Of a stretch of 24,219 nucleotides of DNA, positions 7,927 to 15,369 are shown piece after piece. How positions within the stretch are numbered: the stretch's first letter is position 1; the number at the start of each line of letters is the position of its first letter. The DNA lies in assembly GCA_035296965.1 (NCBI GenBank), contig DATGZX010000008.1, positions 1 through 24,219 on the forward strand, read 5' to 3'. The translations under genes were made by a program, and so were the position numbers. The notes beneath the pieces were generated by a model. The model was given only the letters and a program-made list of their open reading frames with translations, made no database searches and had not been told where the DNA came from. The DNA comes from DATGZX01 sp035296965 (lineage in GTDB: Bacteria; Planctomycetota; Planctomycetia; Gemmatales; Gemmataceae).

Positions 7927-8041
7927 GTCTTCAGAACGCTCAAGCCGAACGCGAGTTACGCGTACCTATCAGCGGTTGATAGTGCGGCCTAGAAACCCCG
8001 ATTCGCGCGGAAGATTTCCGCGCTGGAAGGGTAAGGCTCGC

Positions 8042-9280
8042 ATGATCAAGAATTCCAGCGTTCCAACTTATCGCAAACACCGCCAGAGCGGCCAGGCCAC
8101 CGTTACGTTACCCGATGGTCTGGGCGACAGGCGCGACATTCTTCTGGGCAAGTACGGGTCGGCTCAGACCCGCCAAGAGTATGCCCGAATCATTGGCGAG
8201 TGGGAAGCAAATGGCCGGCGCCTGACACATCCAACCAACCTGCGAGATGTGAGCGTCAATGAGCTGATGTCAGCGTACTGGGGTTTTGCCAAGGAGTAGT
8301 ATCGCAAGAATGACGTACCAACTTCGCAGCAGGATCGCATCCGCCTGGCTCTTAAACCGGTGAAACAACTTTACGGTCATACGCCAGCCAAGAGATTTGG
8401 CCCCCTGGCGCTGAAAGCGGTACGGGATTGGATGGTGCAGCAAGACTGGAGTCGCGGCTATGTCAATTCCTCCATCGGGTGCATTAAACGCATGTTCAAA
8501 TGGGCCGTCGAGCAGGAACTGGTTCCACCATCGACCTACCATGGGTTGCAAGCTGTGGCAGGGTTAAGGAAGGGAAGAAGCGACGCTCGGGAAACCCAGG
8601 CTATTCGCCCTGTATCCGACGAACACGTCGAGGCTGTTCTTCCGTTCTTAAATTCCGCTCAGCGGGCGATGGTACAGCTGCAACGTCTTACGGGGATGCG
8701 CCCGGGCGAGGTATGCATCATGCGCCCATGCGACGTGGATCGCGGCAACCCAAAGACTTGGGCCTACCGGCCCGGAAGCCACAAGACCGAGCACCATGAA
8801 ATCGAGCGCCTCGTGTTTCTGGGACCGCGGGCACAGGAGCTGCTGCAGCCGTTCCTCTTCCGGGATCCTGGCGCCTACTGTTTTTCTCCGCGAGAAATGA
8901 TGGAAGGACATTGGGTCGAGTTGCGGCGCCGGCGGCGGACCAAGGTGCAGCCAAGCCAGCGGTGCCGCAAGAGACGCCGGCCCAAAAAACTTCCCGGCGA
9001 GCGTTATACCGTGGGGTCTTACGAGCATGCTATCACCCGAGCCTGCAAGAGGGCCGACAAGAAGACGCACGAGGTCCATCCAGAAATCCCCAGGGAAGAA
9101 ATCCTCATCCCGCACTGGCATCCGAACCAACTTCGCCACAGCAGGGCCACAGAGATCCGCCGCGAAGCCGGCCTGGACGCCGCCCGTGTGGTTCTGGGTC
9201 ACCGGTCTCCGCAAGTCACCGAAGTGTATGCGGAGATCGATGTGAACAAGGCTGCGGAAGTCATGGCCCGGCTTGGTTAG
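8042..9280 (+). pseudogene. int: Tyrosine recombinase (integrase) interrupted by an amber codon
   Basis: The frame runs 412 codons from ATG at 8042 to the stop at 9278-9280 but has a TAG at 8297-8299 (codon 86), in a place where relatives I recall carry Tyr (…FAKE-stop-YRKND…). No frameshift is needed; the downstream part is otherwise intact. It has an N-terminal arm domain, a SAM-like core-binding domain (about codons 90-175) and the catalytic domain with R220 (LTGMRPGE), K248 (SHKTEHH), NQLRH around R365, H387 (VLGHRS) and Y396 (EVYAEID). As in planctomycete relatives, the first His of the HxxR box is Asn. Without suppression the product is an 85-residue arm fragment; restart at GTG/ATG codons near 8360 would give a protein lacking the arm domain. 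An intact enzyme would integrate the element at tRNA-Arg. Confidence 0.88.
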
Positions 9281-9287
9281 TGCCCTT

Positions 9288-9401
9288 ATGATTCAATGTA
9301 CAGAAGAATTGGGAGTCTCAATCGCCGGCCTAGCCGGTGACCCAGAAGCAGCAGATACTATGATAGCCATGTGCAAGCCTGATGCGGTAAGGAATCTTTG
9401 A
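9288..9401 (+). CDS. Possible 37-residue micro-ORF between integrase and winged-helix gene
   Basis: ATG at 9288 to TGA at 9399-9401 encodes a small acidic peptide (MIQCTEELGVSIAGLAG…). It begins 7 bases after the integrase stop and ends one base before the ATG of the next gene, an operon-like fit. It has no good ribosome binding site and no recognisable family, so it may be chance or a leader peptide. Confidence 0.2.
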   Translation: MIQCTEELGVSIAGLAGDPEAADTMIAMCKPDAVRNL

Positions 9402-9402
9402 G

Positions 9403-10245
9403 ATGGCCAAAAGGTCCAGCCAGAGCAAGAAATCTCGTCTTATTCGAGCCAGCGAGGCGGCATGGAGATGCCTTTGGTTGTTCGACTATTGCAAGCTGCT
9501 TCCAGGGATCGTTTCGATTTCAGACGAGCAGGCCGCAGGGTGCGTCAGAGAACTCAGAGACCACGTGGCTCAATCATCGCGACTCTTGCGGACAATGGAA
9601 CTACGGTTCGCAGGAATCGATTCGGCCGAGCTAAAGATACGCGCAAAATCTTCTGTTTCGAACTTGAATCAGTTCGAATCAAGCGCGCATTTGGCCGCCT
9701 TGTCCTTGGCGGAGTGGGCATTAAACGACGTTTGGATGTTGATCGATCCCGTCGGATGGACTCAGATTCCTGATCGTCGATTCTCTTGCCAATGCCTCGA
9801 CGTGAAGAAAGTCCTTCCTAGCTTTATCATCGTCCGTGACTATTTCCGCTCGATCAAGACACCACGCTCACAGAGTTCTCGACTCTATGCGCGGATCAAA
9901 AAGGAAGTTGCTCGGGCGGGCGGGTCTCCGGGCGCCTTCACACCGCTTGGTCCGGGCAAAGGCAGGACTCTGCTGAAACACCGGTGCCGACTTACTGTGA
10001 GGAGCAAGACTGTCTTTGTTGACGGCAAGCCTGTGCCACTGGGGTTAACATCCGACAAGCTCGACGATGCTTTGTTTTTTCTGAGAACGCTCAGCAACAG
10101 GCCTGGAATCTGGCTTAGCAGCCCAGAAATTAGCGGTGCATATCCCAACAAAGCAGCAATCCGTTGGGATCGAGTTCGAAACAAACTCCCAGCGAAAATC
10201 AGGTCCCTCATCAAATCAAACACAAAAAAAGGCTACTGCATATGA
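9403..10245 (+). CDS. Unknown protein with C-terminal OmpR-like winged helix
   Basis: A 280-residue protein I do not recognise as a whole. Residues 15-170 look helical with no catalytic motif. From about 202 to 280 the pattern fits a winged-helix DNA-binding domain of the OmpR/PhoB C-terminal type: a short strand (KTVFVDGKPVPLG), a helix with LTSDKLDDALFFLRTL, then PGIWLSSPEI, a helix with RVRNKLPAKIRSLI, and a final turn ending KKGYCI, like the closing hairpin of that fold. No receiver domain is present. The start at 9403 has AAGGA about ten bases before it. The gene is visibly richer in A and T than its neighbours, suggesting a separate origin. In this place it could regulate the element or direct excision; that is inference from position. 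Confidence 0.6.
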   Translation: MAKRSSQSKKSRLIRASEAAWRCLWLFDYCKLLPGIVSISDEQAAGCVRELRDHVAQSSRLLRTMELRFAGIDSAELKIRAKSSVSNLNQFESSAHLAALSLAEWALNDVWMLIDPVGWTQIPDRRFSCQCLDVKKVLPSFIIVRDYFRSIKTPRSQSSRLYARIKKEVARAGGSPGAFTPLGPGKGRTLLKHRCRLTVRSKTVFVDGKPVPLGLTSDKLDDALFFLRTLSNRPGIWLSSPEISGAYPNKAAIRWDRVRNKLPAKIRSLIKSNTKKGYCI

Positions 10246-10359
10246 CTGGCGTAATTAGTCCATAGTCCAGCCGTATCTGTGCCAACGCATAATTGCAATG
10301 CTGTCTTTGCGACGACGGTCGAACACGGACCATCATTCACAAGCAAAGGCAGCACAAGC

Positions 10360-10698
10360 ATGTATTCCCTTCTTACCGAAGAGATCTCCCAAGGACACGG
10401 GAAGGCCTTGTCCCAGGCAGCACGGTTACTTCCATCCTCGAGGAAAGGCCGCCCAGTAACGCTCTCATGCCTCGTGCGATGGATCCTGCACGGAGTCCAG
10501 AACGCTGATGGACAAAGAGTTCACCTGGAGGCCGCCCGCTTAGCTGGTCGCTGGATCACCACTCCTCAGGCGATCGCGCGATTCATCCAGGCCCAAACAC
10601 CCCAACTGGATCATCGGGGCGATACTCCGCGCAGTCCGGCCGCGCGTGCACGGGCCTCAAGACGCGCTGAGCAACAGCTAGAAGAGCTTGGCATCTGA
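10360..10698 (+). CDS. DUF1580 family protein; possible excisionase or small regulator
   Basis: A 112-residue protein. Residues 1-75 match the pattern I know as DUF1580, found mostly in planctomycetes: LLTEEI, a stretch on arranging AARLLP, RPVTLSCLVRWILHG, and a closing VHLEAARLAGRWITTPQAIARF. The order (short helix, AARLLP, RWxxxG, strand, GRWxTxxxAxxxF) is the same as in MerR-like Xis/AlpA proteins, which bind DNA with a short winged helix. It sits between the integrase/wHTH block and the replication genes, where excisionase-like proteins are usual. The tail from residue 85 is basic and low in complexity. The ATG at 10360 is chosen because the conserved start MYSLLTEEI begins there; AAAGG lies at 10345-10349. 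Function is inferred from fold pattern and place. Confidence 0.75.
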   Translation: MYSLLTEEISQGHGKALSQAARLLPSSRKGRPVTLSCLVRWILHGVQNADGQRVHLEAARLAGRWITTPQAIARFIQAQTPQLDHRGDTPRSPAARARASRRAEQQLEELGI

Positions 10699-10761
10699 TG
10701 CGGCTTGGTCCCCGAATTTCCAATTACACACACCTTGCGACCAGGATGCAGGGGTCGAACT

Positions 10762-11958
10762 ATGGATCTAAGCCAATCAAGCCAGGAAGCGTTCCCCGCT
10801 CGACATGCCGAGCCGTCCCCCGAACCTCAGCTCGTTTTTCAGGCTTGGCGAGATCGTGCGGACGCACTCGCCGAATGGACCTTTACGTACCTGGTAAATC
10901 GGACCGAAGTCTGGGGAGGATACCGACCTCTTCATCTTCGTGACAGCACAATTGCCAATGGAAAGATTTGGACCAAGCCGGCAAGGTGTGATCGAGGTTC
11001 CAAACTTCTCACGCCAGCGATCATTGCCCGCCACTACCTCGCATACGATGTGGGCCAAGTCATCGGGCTGCATAGCACAAGCCCGGAGAATACTTCTCGG
11101 TGGTGCTTTGTCGACATAGACTGGCACAACGAAAGCAGCCCTCCTCCGGAACTGAATTGGTTCGCGGCTCTATATTTCTACCAAAAGCTCGTCAATCTCC
11201 AGCTCAGGCCGCTACTCATCGATTCCAATGGCGCCGGTGGGTTCCATCTTGGCGTTATCTTTAGTGAGCCTGTTGTTACCTCCATTGCATTCGCGTTCCT
11301 GCGTTGGCTCGTTGGCGATTACAGGAACTGCGGACTCTCCTCGCCTCCCGAGATCTTTCCCAAGCAGGAAAGCATCAGCCCTGGGCGCTATGGCAACTGG
11401 CTTCGACTTCCAGGCAGGCACCACACCAGGAATCATTGGAGTAGAATTTGGGACGGCCAGCGATGGCTCGAAGGCGCCGAAGCAATTGACTTTCTGCTCT
11501 CTCTGCGCGGTGATCCACCCAGCAAGATCCCGAACCGCTGCTTCGCCATCGAACAGCCGTCAGCAAGTTCAGCTTCTAATGAGAGGCCTCTACAGCGGGG
11601 CAATCCAATCCGACCAGGGGGGCTTGCCCGGCGAATATCAGGCTATGTGGCGAAACTGCCAAACCTATCCGAGGGCCAGGGTAGAGACGATGTGGCGTTT
11701 AACTTCGCCGCGTTTCTTGTCCGTGATCTTCAGTTGCCCGACGATCAAGCCCTCAGTTGGCTAAGCCATTGGGACAGTGGAAACAGCCCGCCCAAGGGTG
11801 AAGATCGTTTGCGCGAGATAATTGCCAGCGCCCACCGGTATGGCCGCAACGCCTATGGGTCCGGTCTGTCCACCTGCCTGAACTCCCAGAAACTCCAAAT
11901 CCCCCAATGGAAAAAACTCCCTAAAGTGTCTTCGATTCAGCGAGTGATCCAACCATGA
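10762..11958 (+). CDS. AEP-superfamily (PrimPol-type) primase
   Basis: A 398-residue protein with the three motifs of archaeo-eukaryotic primases: WCFVDIDWH with the metal-binding pair D118/D120, DSNGAGGFHLGVIF at about 154-167 with the nucleotide-binding His162, and the GNWLRLPGRHH strand at about 211-221. The EIFPKQ phrase at about 197-202 is typical of the TOTE-type/mobile-element branch. Residues 289-363 (LSEGQGRDDVAFNFAAFLV, PPKGEDRLREIIASAHRYG) resemble the helical PriCT domain. It would make primers, and perhaps extend them, for replication of the element together with the helicase encoded next. The start at 10762 has AGGGG seven bases before it. The stop overlaps the helicase ATG by four bases (ATGA, 11955-11958), implying coupled translation. 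Confidence 0.85.
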   Translation: MDLSQSSQEAFPARHAEPSPEPQLVFQAWRDRADALAEWTFTYLVNRTEVWGGYRPLHLRDSTIANGKIWTKPARCDRGSKLLTPAIIARHYLAYDVGQVIGLHSTSPENTSRWCFVDIDWHNESSPPPELNWFAALYFYQKLVNLQLRPLLIDSNGAGGFHLGVIFSEPVVTSIAFAFLRWLVGDYRNCGLSSPPEIFPKQESISPGRYGNWLRLPGRHHTRNHWSRIWDGQRWLEGAEAIDFLLSLRGDPPSKIPNRCFAIEQPSASSASNERPLQRGNPIRPGGLARRISGYVAKLPNLSEGQGRDDVAFNFAAFLVRDLQLPDDQALSWLSHWDSGNSPPKGEDRLREIIASAHRYGRNAYGSGLSTCLNSQKLQIPQWKKLPKVSSIQRVIQP

Positions 11959-14522
11959 CGGAAAAAGTGCCCCCGATGGCATGGAAGCTACAGATTGATG
12001 CACCCGTTAACAGCCGATCCCGGCGCGCCACGGTCATCATCACGGATGACAATGGCCAGACTCTGGTTACGGATCGCGCCGATCTTACTTCCATACGAGA
12101 GCGGCGCGAGCTGGTGAAACGAGTGCGCATCCATCTTCAAAACCGAAAACTGGCTACGCGCGGATTGGCCCCGGAATTGGATCAAGCCTGGGCCGCTTTG
12201 GTGGACAAACTCCGGACTCAGGAAACCGATCGATCTCCGACGGACGAGTCCACAGTTTTCGACCGAGTCCAGTACCTGCTGGCAAATGAAGGGGCCGCAG
12301 CTATTTACTCCAATGAGCAATTACTTCGAGAATTGGCCAAACTACAGGTCGAGAACCCGATTGGTTATGCAGCTATTCACGAGATGTTCAGGGAGAAAAA
12401 AGCCTCTGTCCGTGATCTCGATAAAGCGCTTCACCCTTTGACTCTGGAAATCCGTGAGGCAGCGCGGCAAGCGTCCCCTGATCAGGAAAACGCCATCCCA
12501 TACCGCGAGACGCCACTCGGCATCTTCTGGGAGAGGTCGACCCAAGCTGGCTCGGCGGAAATACAACTGACGAACTTCACCGCCAAAATCGTAGCGGATG
12601 TGGCACAGGACGATGGTGCTGAAGTTCAAAGGTACTTCGAGATCGCGTCACGGCTCAAAGGACGGACCACAAGATTCCTGGTTCCGGCAGATCGCTTCGC
12701 GGTTATGAATTGGCCTACCGAAAATCTCGGCGCGACGGCCATTGTCTTCCCCGGCCTGAGCCTGAGGGATCATGCTCGCTGCGCCATCCAAGTCTTATCG
12801 AGAGATGTTCCAGAGCGACTGGTTATTGCCCACCTCGGCTGGCGAAAGCAAGGACAAGAATGGATTTACGTACATGCGGGCGGTGCAGTTGGTCGGGTTG
12901 GTCGGGTTTCAAATATACAGGTATCGTTGCCGGAATCCTTATCTCGCTATGAGTTACCCGAACCGCCCGCCGGCGATGAGTTGAGAGCCGCCATAAGAGC
13001 CAGCCACCGACTCTTGGATTTGGCAAAGGCACGGATTTCCTTTCCGCTCTGCTGTGCTGTTCCCCGCGCCATTCTGGAGTCTGCTGATTTTTCGTTATTC
13101 CTTGTCGGTCCTACACACGAGGGCAAGACGGAACTGGCGGCCCGGCTCCAGCAACACTGGGGCTCGGCTATGGACGCGAGGAGTATGCCCGCCAGTTGGT
13201 CGAGTACCTCGAACGCTCTGGAGGTTTTGGCGCATACTGCGAAGGATGCGGCAATGGTGGTGGACGACTTCGTGCCGAGCGGCAGCCATACAGATGCTGC
13301 CCGTCAACACCGCGATGCGGACCGGTTGCTACGCGGACAAGGGAACCGTTCCGGAAGACAACGCCTGGGCCGGGACTCTTCCCTTCGGCCGGAGAAATAT
13401 CCTCGGGGCCTGATCGTGGGTACGGGAGAAGATCTGCCTCGAGGGCAAAGCTTGCGCGGTCGAATGCTGGTCCTGGAAGTAGGTCCCGGCGACGTGGACT
13501 GGTCCCAAATGACCGCGGCCCAGACTGATGGAGCGAACGGAGAGTACTCTAAGGCCGTTGCTGGTTTCCTCCAGTGGCTAGCGCCGCGCTATGAGGAAAT
13601 GTGCGATTGGCTGCGCAAACGAGTCGAGGAGCTGCGATGCGTGGCGGCGCGGAGCGGCATGCATCGGCGAACCCCATTTATCGTTGCGCATTTGTTTGCC
13701 GGCTGGGAATTGTGGCTCCGGTATGCCATCGAAGTGGGTGCGGTGAGCGAGGCTGAGGCGGCAGTCTTAAAGAAGAACTGCTGGTCAGCGTTGGGGAAAA
13801 CGGCTGCGGCGCAGCAGCAACACCAGGCAGCCGCCGAACCAACGCAGCGCTTCTTGGAGTTAGTATCTTCGGCTGTCGCGAGTGGGCGAGCCCATGTCGC
13901 AGCCCCCGAGGGCGATACTCCCAAGGATAGCCCGGAGTCGTGGGGCTGGAGGGAAGTAAGTCTCGGGACCGGGGAATTCGCCCGCGAGGAGTGGAGGCCG
14001 CAGGGGGAGTTAGTGGGCTGGGTGGATGGCACCGATTTGTACATTGAACCCGACGCCGCATATGCCGTCGTCCAGGTGCTCGGCCGTGATGGCGGCGAGG
14101 TGCTCGGGGTGAGCCTGTCTACGCTGAAACGGCGCCTGAATGAGAAGAAACTATTGAAAAGTACCGACCCAGCCCGAGATGTGGTCACCGTCCGCCGCAC
14201 CTTGAGTGGGTGGCGGCGCGAGGTGCTTCATTTATCTGCCATCGTACTAGCCCAATGTTCGTCCGACCAACCCGACCAACCCGACCAAACTGGCCGAAAC
14301 GGCACCGCTGGGTCGGAGCCGCGCTCAAATGTCCGACCACCACAAAACGGCTCTGCAACAGGATTTGCGTCGCCACGGTCGGGTTGGTCGGGTTTTAGCG
14401 ACAAGGATCAGCCGACGCAGCACGATTCTTCCAACTCCGATGCCCCTCTCAACCCTCACTCGACTAGTCCGACCAGCCCCGATAACCATATGAGCCCGGG
14501 TTTGCAGGAGGGAGAGATTTGA
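11955..14522 (+). CDS. DUF927-type replicative helicase/ATPase of mobile elements
   Basis: An 855-residue protein. Residues 1-180 are an undefined N-terminal part. From about 185 to 560 lies the DUF927-like module: LGIFWERS, ERLVIAHLGW, a Walker A box GPTHEGKT (385-392), a Walker B MVVDDF (434-439), the ADRLLRGQGNRSGRQR stretch, and GTGEDLPRGQSLRGRMLVLEV near 489-509 (sensor and arginine-finger region). Such proteins sit beside primases in plasmids, SCC-like cassettes and phage satellites and are taken to unwind the origin. A C-terminal wHTH-like part (about 690-755) is followed by a low-complexity tail (765-855). The gene contains three exact copies of an 18-bp DNA repeat, two of them in that tail. 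It is coupled to the primase by ATGA and to the next gene by TTGA. Confidence 0.8.
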   Translation: MTEKVPPMAWKLQIDAPVNSRSRRATVIITDDNGQTLVTDRADLTSIRERRELVKRVRIHLQNRKLATRGLAPELDQAWAALVDKLRTQETDRSPTDESTVFDRVQYLLANEGAAAIYSNEQLLRELAKLQVENPIGYAAIHEMFREKKASVRDLDKALHPLTLEIREAARQASPDQENAIPYRETPLGIFWERSTQAGSAEIQLTNFTAKIVADVAQDDGAEVQRYFEIASRLKGRTTRFLVPADRFAVMNWPTENLGATAIVFPGLSLRDHARCAIQVLSRDVPERLVIAHLGWRKQGQEWIYVHAGGAVGRVGRVSNIQVSLPESLSRYELPEPPAGDELRAAIRASHRLLDLAKARISFPLCCAVPRAILESADFSLFLVGPTHEGKTELAARLQQHWGSAMDARSMPASWSSTSNALEVLAHTAKDAAMVVDDFVPSGSHTDAARQHRDADRLLRGQGNRSGRQRLGRDSSLRPEKYPRGLIVGTGEDLPRGQSLRGRMLVLEVGPGDVDWSQMTAAQTDGANGEYSKAVAGFLQWLAPRYEEMCDWLRKRVEELRCVAARSGMHRRTPFIVAHLFAGWELWLRYAIEVGAVSEAEAAVLKKNCWSALGKTAAAQQQHQAAAEPTQRFLELVSSAVASGRAHVAAPEGDTPKDSPESWGWREVSLGTGEFAREEWRPQGELVGWVDGTDLYIEPDAAYAVVQVLGRDGGEVLGVSLSTLKRRLNEKKLLKSTDPARDVVTVRRTLSGWRREVLHLSAIVLAQCSSDQPDQPDQTGRNGTAGSEPRSNVRPPQNGSATGFASPRSGWSGFSDKDQPTQHDSSNSDAPLNPHSTSPTSPDNHMSPGLQEGEI
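12891..12908 (+). repeat. Double iteron copy 1, forward
   Basis: Two tandem copies of GGTCGGGTT (12891-12899 and 12900-12908), preceded by GTT and followed by an A/T-rich patch (TCAAATATA). It lies within the helicase gene and encodes GRVGRV there. Confidence 0.75.
14263..14286 (-). repeat. Double iteron copy 2, inverted, with a partial third unit
   Basis: Two tandem AACCCGACC units (14269-14277, 14278-14286) are the exact reverse complement of the 18-mer at 12891. A third partial unit, CCGACC, precedes them at 14263-14268. In the helicase frame it encodes QPDQPD. Confidence 0.75.
14377..14394 (+). repeat. Double iteron copy 3, forward
   Basis: The same 18-mer, GGTCGGGTT twice, now encoding SGWSG in a third codon register. 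With copy 2 it makes a perfect 18-bp inverted repeat with a 90-bp centre. Single related sites (GTCCGACC at 14331-14338 and about 14467-14474) lie nearby. Confidence 0.75.
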
Positions 14523-15022
14523 ACGCCGCCGCCATTATTTGCGAGGCCCAGCGCCAAGGGGTGGAATTGATTGCCACCGCGGAGGGCAGAGTACGGTGGC
14601 GCTGCCGAGCACCACTGCCCGATGCCCTGCGGCAACAGATCCAAGGCCAACGGGCTGAGATCCTGGCCATTCTCCGAGCTAACAGACCCGAACTGCACGA
14701 CGAGTCATTCAAAAAGCCCCAAGAGCAGACCAGCGCAGCTCAATCGCTCGCTGACTTATCCACGAACAGGGAAGCCGAATTGCAGGAGTTGGTGAAGTGG
14801 TTCCTCGAGTCCCACATAGACTTACCCGTGCAACCATTCGATCTTTATGCGTGGCAAAAGATTGTCGATCCCCCGAAATGGTATGCCGCTCTCTTGCAAG
14901 ACATCAACTGCGGCCCCTGTGGGGCACGGGCGCGGATGGGAACCATGGCCAGCGACCTGCACCGGTTGCGGGAGCTGTTCGCCGTAGGTGAGGGTCTGGA
15001 TCATCAAAGCTCGGGGAGCTAA
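14519..15022 (+). CDS. Protein with TubC_N-like N-terminal domain
   Basis: A 167-residue protein. Residues 1-53 (ICEAQRQGVELIATAEGRVR…ALRQQIQGQRAEILAILR) fit the TubC_N docking-domain pattern: helix, G-V-x-L, beta hairpin with G-x-(L/V)-R-x-R, then a helix ending in AEILAxLR. That domain is known from megasynthase docking but also recurs in short proteins beside mobile-element primases and helicases, where its role is unknown. The middle is polar; residues 95-160 (LQELVKWFLESH, PFDLYAWQKIVDPPKWYAALLQDI) look folded but are not recognised. The start is TTG at 14519, inside the helicase stop (TTGA), with a very strong GGAGGGAGAG site at 14508-14517, so it is almost surely translated after the helicase. 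A protein-protein adaptor for the replication complex is a reasonable guess. Confidence 0.65.
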   Translation: MNAAAIICEAQRQGVELIATAEGRVRWRCRAPLPDALRQQIQGQRAEILAILRANRPELHDESFKKPQEQTSAAQSLADLSTNREAELQELVKWFLESHIDLPVQPFDLYAWQKIVDPPKWYAALLQDINCGPCGARARMGTMASDLHRLRELFAVGEGLDHQSSGS

Positions 15023-15369
15023 AGCCTGTTCTTCCCCGCGACGCGCTGTTCTTCTTTGGGAAGGAGAAGCGTCGGAAACAGGGAATGATCCGCGCTTCGG
15101 GTTTCCCACCTCATACAGTTGCTACCCAAGTGTCCTTCAGCGCGCCAGTGGCCCGAGGCTCGCGATTACACTTGCCAACCGTTGCAGAGCATTGCAAATA
15201 CATGCGAGCACTTCCATCGGAATGCTGCCGAGCGGAAGGGCCTTTGGAATATCAGAGGTCTACGAAGCGAAAACTTACAATTCAAAAGGAATGCTTGAAA
15301 TCCGGACATGGCCGCCATACGCGCCTCCGGCATTCAAACCCCTAGTCCAGCTCCATGAGGTACTCCCAC
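15023..15369. other. 347-bp gap without a supported gene
   Basis: Two frames are open here (from GTG at 14988 and ATG at 15085) but neither has recognisable content, and the first continues through the start of the methyltransferase gene as a shadow. The gap may hold a decayed gene or control region between replication and packaging modules. Confidence 0.35.

Noticed and set aside
9672..9680. GTTCGAATC inside the winged-helix gene as a second attachment site
   Set aside because: Only nine bases match the tRNA T-loop and flanks differ (AAGCGC versus CCTCC); it lies within an intact gene.
12891..14394. The 9-bp tandem repeats as a CRISPR array
   Set aside because: Repeat units are 9 bp in direct tandem without spacers and occur in both directions inside a coding gene.
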